The notes under the pieces are model-generated. The model saw only the letters and a program-made list of their open reading frames with translations, did not search any database and had not been told where the DNA came from. From assembly GCF_000375545.1 (NCBI RefSeq), contig NZ_AQXF01000003.1, positions 328,595 through 392,594 on the forward strand: a stretch of 64,000 bases of DNA, given 5' to 3'. Positions 62,842 to 64,000 of this stretch are shown here, one piece after another (position 1 is the stretch's first letter; the number at the start of each line of letters is the position of its first letter). Position numbers and translations under genes: made by a program. This DNA is from Kordiimonas gwangyangensis DSM 19435 = JCM 12864 (GTDB lineage: Bacteria > Pseudomonadota > Alphaproteobacteria > Sphingomonadales > Kordiimonadaceae).

Positions 62842-63019
62842 GAATTTCACTCATGTATTTAGCACCTTTTCATAACTTGTTGTACGGCAGATCAGTGCAA
62901 AAATAAAGACACACGGCGAGTGGGGTGTGCTCTCCCCCAACTTTATGCATGAAGACACGTCTTAAGCGGACATCTTCACACATCCCGTTCGCCGAACGAC
63001 AGCGAGGACACTTGGAGAT

Positions 63020-63472
63020 ATGAATATGAACAGGATGTATGCCCTTATTGGCATCGGCCTGATCGGCGCCGGATTTACGGCAGCGCAGGCAGACCCCACA
63101 ACTTACCACCTTTCGCAGGACCGCTATATCGCCAGCGGTAACGCAGCCCTTGAGGAAGGGCGGCTTGAGGATGCACTCACCAGCTTCCGCAAGGCGGTGA
63201 AAAAAAACATCACAGCGCGGGAGCGTACGGTAACCCTCAATTCAATCTGCGCGGTGGAAAATATCCTCGGCAACGCCGAAGCCGCCGTTGAAGCCTGCGA
63301 TGCAGCCATCGCTGCTGATGATGGCTACTGGAAAGCCTATGTGAACCGGGGGAACGCTCGCGCGGCGCTCGGTAACCATGAAGGCGCGATTGAAGATTAT
63401 TGCCGGGCCAATGATATCAGCCCGTCACAGGTAAGTGGCACGTTTGAAGCGCGGTGTAACGCACAAAGCTAA
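63020..63472 (+). CDS. Exported TPR-repeat protein
   Basis: 150 residues with a short signal peptide (MYALIGIGLIGAGFTAAQA). Two to three TPR units follow: YIASGNAALEEGRLEDALTSFRKAV, NILGNAEAAVEACDAAIAADDGYWKAYVNRGNARAALGNHEGAIEDYCRA. Three cysteines remain after cleavage. TPRs mediate protein contacts; the partner is unknown. The start may be 63020 or the ATG two codons later, which is better spaced from TTGGAGAT. Confidence 0.75.
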   Translation: MNMNRMYALIGIGLIGAGFTAAQADPTTYHLSQDRYIASGNAALEEGRLEDALTSFRKAVKKNITARERTVTLNSICAVENILGNAEAAVEACDAAIAADDGYWKAYVNRGNARAALGNHEGAIEDYCRANDISPSQVSGTFEARCNAQS

Positions 63473-63490
63473 CCTTCAGACATGCGCTTA

Positions 63491-63530
63491 TGGGCTGGCC
63501 ACCGAACCCCTTGGCCAGCCCATTTTCTTT
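63491..63530 (+). terminator. Rho-independent terminator after TPR gene
   Basis: An 11-bp perfect stem (63491-63501 with 63512-63522) and TTTTCTTTTT tail. Confidence 0.85.
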
Positions 63531-63586
63531 TTGGAATTGCCAGCAAACATAGGCGGCGCTACCGTTCCCGCAATGGGGAGGTGCCT

Positions 63587-64000
63587 ATGGGCCGCAAGCT
63601 TTTGACGTATGAGGATTTTCGGCAAGCCGCCAAACGCGCGCTGCCGTCGCCCATGTTCCACTATATTGACGGCGCCGCCGGGGACGAATGGACCCTCAGC
63701 CGGTCCACCGATGTGTTCGATGATTATGAACTGGTGCCCGAATACCTGCGCAACATCGTTGATGTGGACCTGAGCACCAAGGTGCTGGGTGCCGAGATGG
63801 CAGCCCCCATCATCCTCTCCCCTACCGGCATGAACCGGCTTTTTCACCACGAGAAAGAACTGGGGGTCGCCCGCGCGGCGGAGAAGGCGGGGCTGATGTA
63901 CTCACTCTCCACCCTCGGTACCACCAGTATCGAGGAGATTGCGGCGGCGAAAGCCGGCCCCAAGATGTTCCAGATTTACATCCACAAGGACCGTGGCCTG
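63587..64000 (+). CDS. FMN-dependent alpha-hydroxyacid dehydrogenase (3' partial)
   Basis: The first 138 codons run off the right edge. The start ATG follows GGGGAGG by 5 bases. Family motifs: LLTYEDFRQAAKRALPSPMFHYIDGAAGDEWTL at the N-terminus, PIILSPTGMNRLFHHEKELGVARAAEKAG and the SLSTLGTTSIEEI and FQIYIHKDRG regions of the FMN barrel. Members oxidise L-lactate, glycolate or mandelate; the active-site His/Arg residues lie beyond the window, so the substrate cannot be assigned. Confidence 0.9.
   Translation, partial: MGRKLLTYEDFRQAAKRALPSPMFHYIDGAAGDEWTLSRSTDVFDDYELVPEYLRNIVDVDLSTKVLGAEMAAPIILSPTGMNRLFHHEKELGVARAAEKAGLMYSLSTLGTTSIEEIAAAKAGPKMFQIYIHKDRGL

Noticed and set aside
1-64000. CRISPR arrays, rRNA genes, insertion sequences and prophage genes
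   Set aside because: No regularly spaced identical repeats, rRNA motifs, transposase or phage structural genes were seen in reading the window.

Overview
The window is a compact, GC-rich bacterial chromosome segment. Genes are densely packed, often overlap by 1-4 bases, and commonly start with GTG or TTG. The gene set points to a flagellated alphaproteobacterium: it holds the CtrA-pathway genes chpT, ctrA, sciP and flbD together with a ruvCAB-ybgC-tolQRAB block. An AlkB alkane hydroxylase with its own TetR gene suits a marine or hydrocarbon-exposed lifestyle. A Kordiimonas-like lineage is possible, but this is inference from gene content only.

Layout. 1-4.1 kb: partial DUF817 gene, DUF4112, a YfcC-type carrier, a kelch protein and a GFA protein. 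4.2-11.6 kb: yebC, then ruvC-ruvA-ruvB-ybgC-tolQ-tolR-tolA-tolB and a small HEAT-like gene where pal is usually found. 11.6-19.7 kb: accessory metabolism (glycosyltransferase, flavin monooxygenase, two-gene NnrU/solute-binding unit, sialidase-like protein, TetR/SRPBCC pair, cysQ). 19.8-26.8 kb: chpT, then the chemotaxis operon cheA-cheW-cheY-cheB-cheR. 26.8-28.5 kb: GFA gene, ctrA and a small membrane protein gene. 28.5-50 kb: flagellar region, with fliI-fliJ on the plus strand, fliF-fliG-fliH-fliN-motA-flbD-flhA-flhF-flhG-fliK-like on the minus strand, and fliK-flgD-flgE plus sciP also on the minus strand. 50-54.4 kb: mnmA, DUF1328, alkB with a divergent TetR gene, OsmC and a tRNA with CAU anticodon. 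54.4-56.2 kb: a one-gene insert between two copies of the tRNA 3' end. 56.3-64 kb: TetR, amidohydrolase, antibiotic-biosynthesis-type monooxygenase, HD-GYP protein, MFS transporter, PheC-like binding protein with LysR, TPR protein and a partial FMN-dependent alpha-hydroxyacid dehydrogenase.

How the genes work together. ChpT relays phosphate to CtrA. CtrA is expected to drive early flagellar genes and sciP, and a perfect TTAA-N7-TTAA box lies upstream of sciP. FlbD is the sigma-54 activator of late flagellar genes, and a consensus-like -24/-12 promoter lies upstream of fliK-flgD-flgE.

The most unusual items are: a truncated-globin-like domain without a proximal histidine inside CheA; a 1.8-kb tRNA-bounded insert that carries a single HTH-AlbA_2 gene and no integrase; a perfect 13+2+13 palindrome upstream of the amidohydrolase; and an imperfect roughly 11-bp repeat tract near 14.9 kb.
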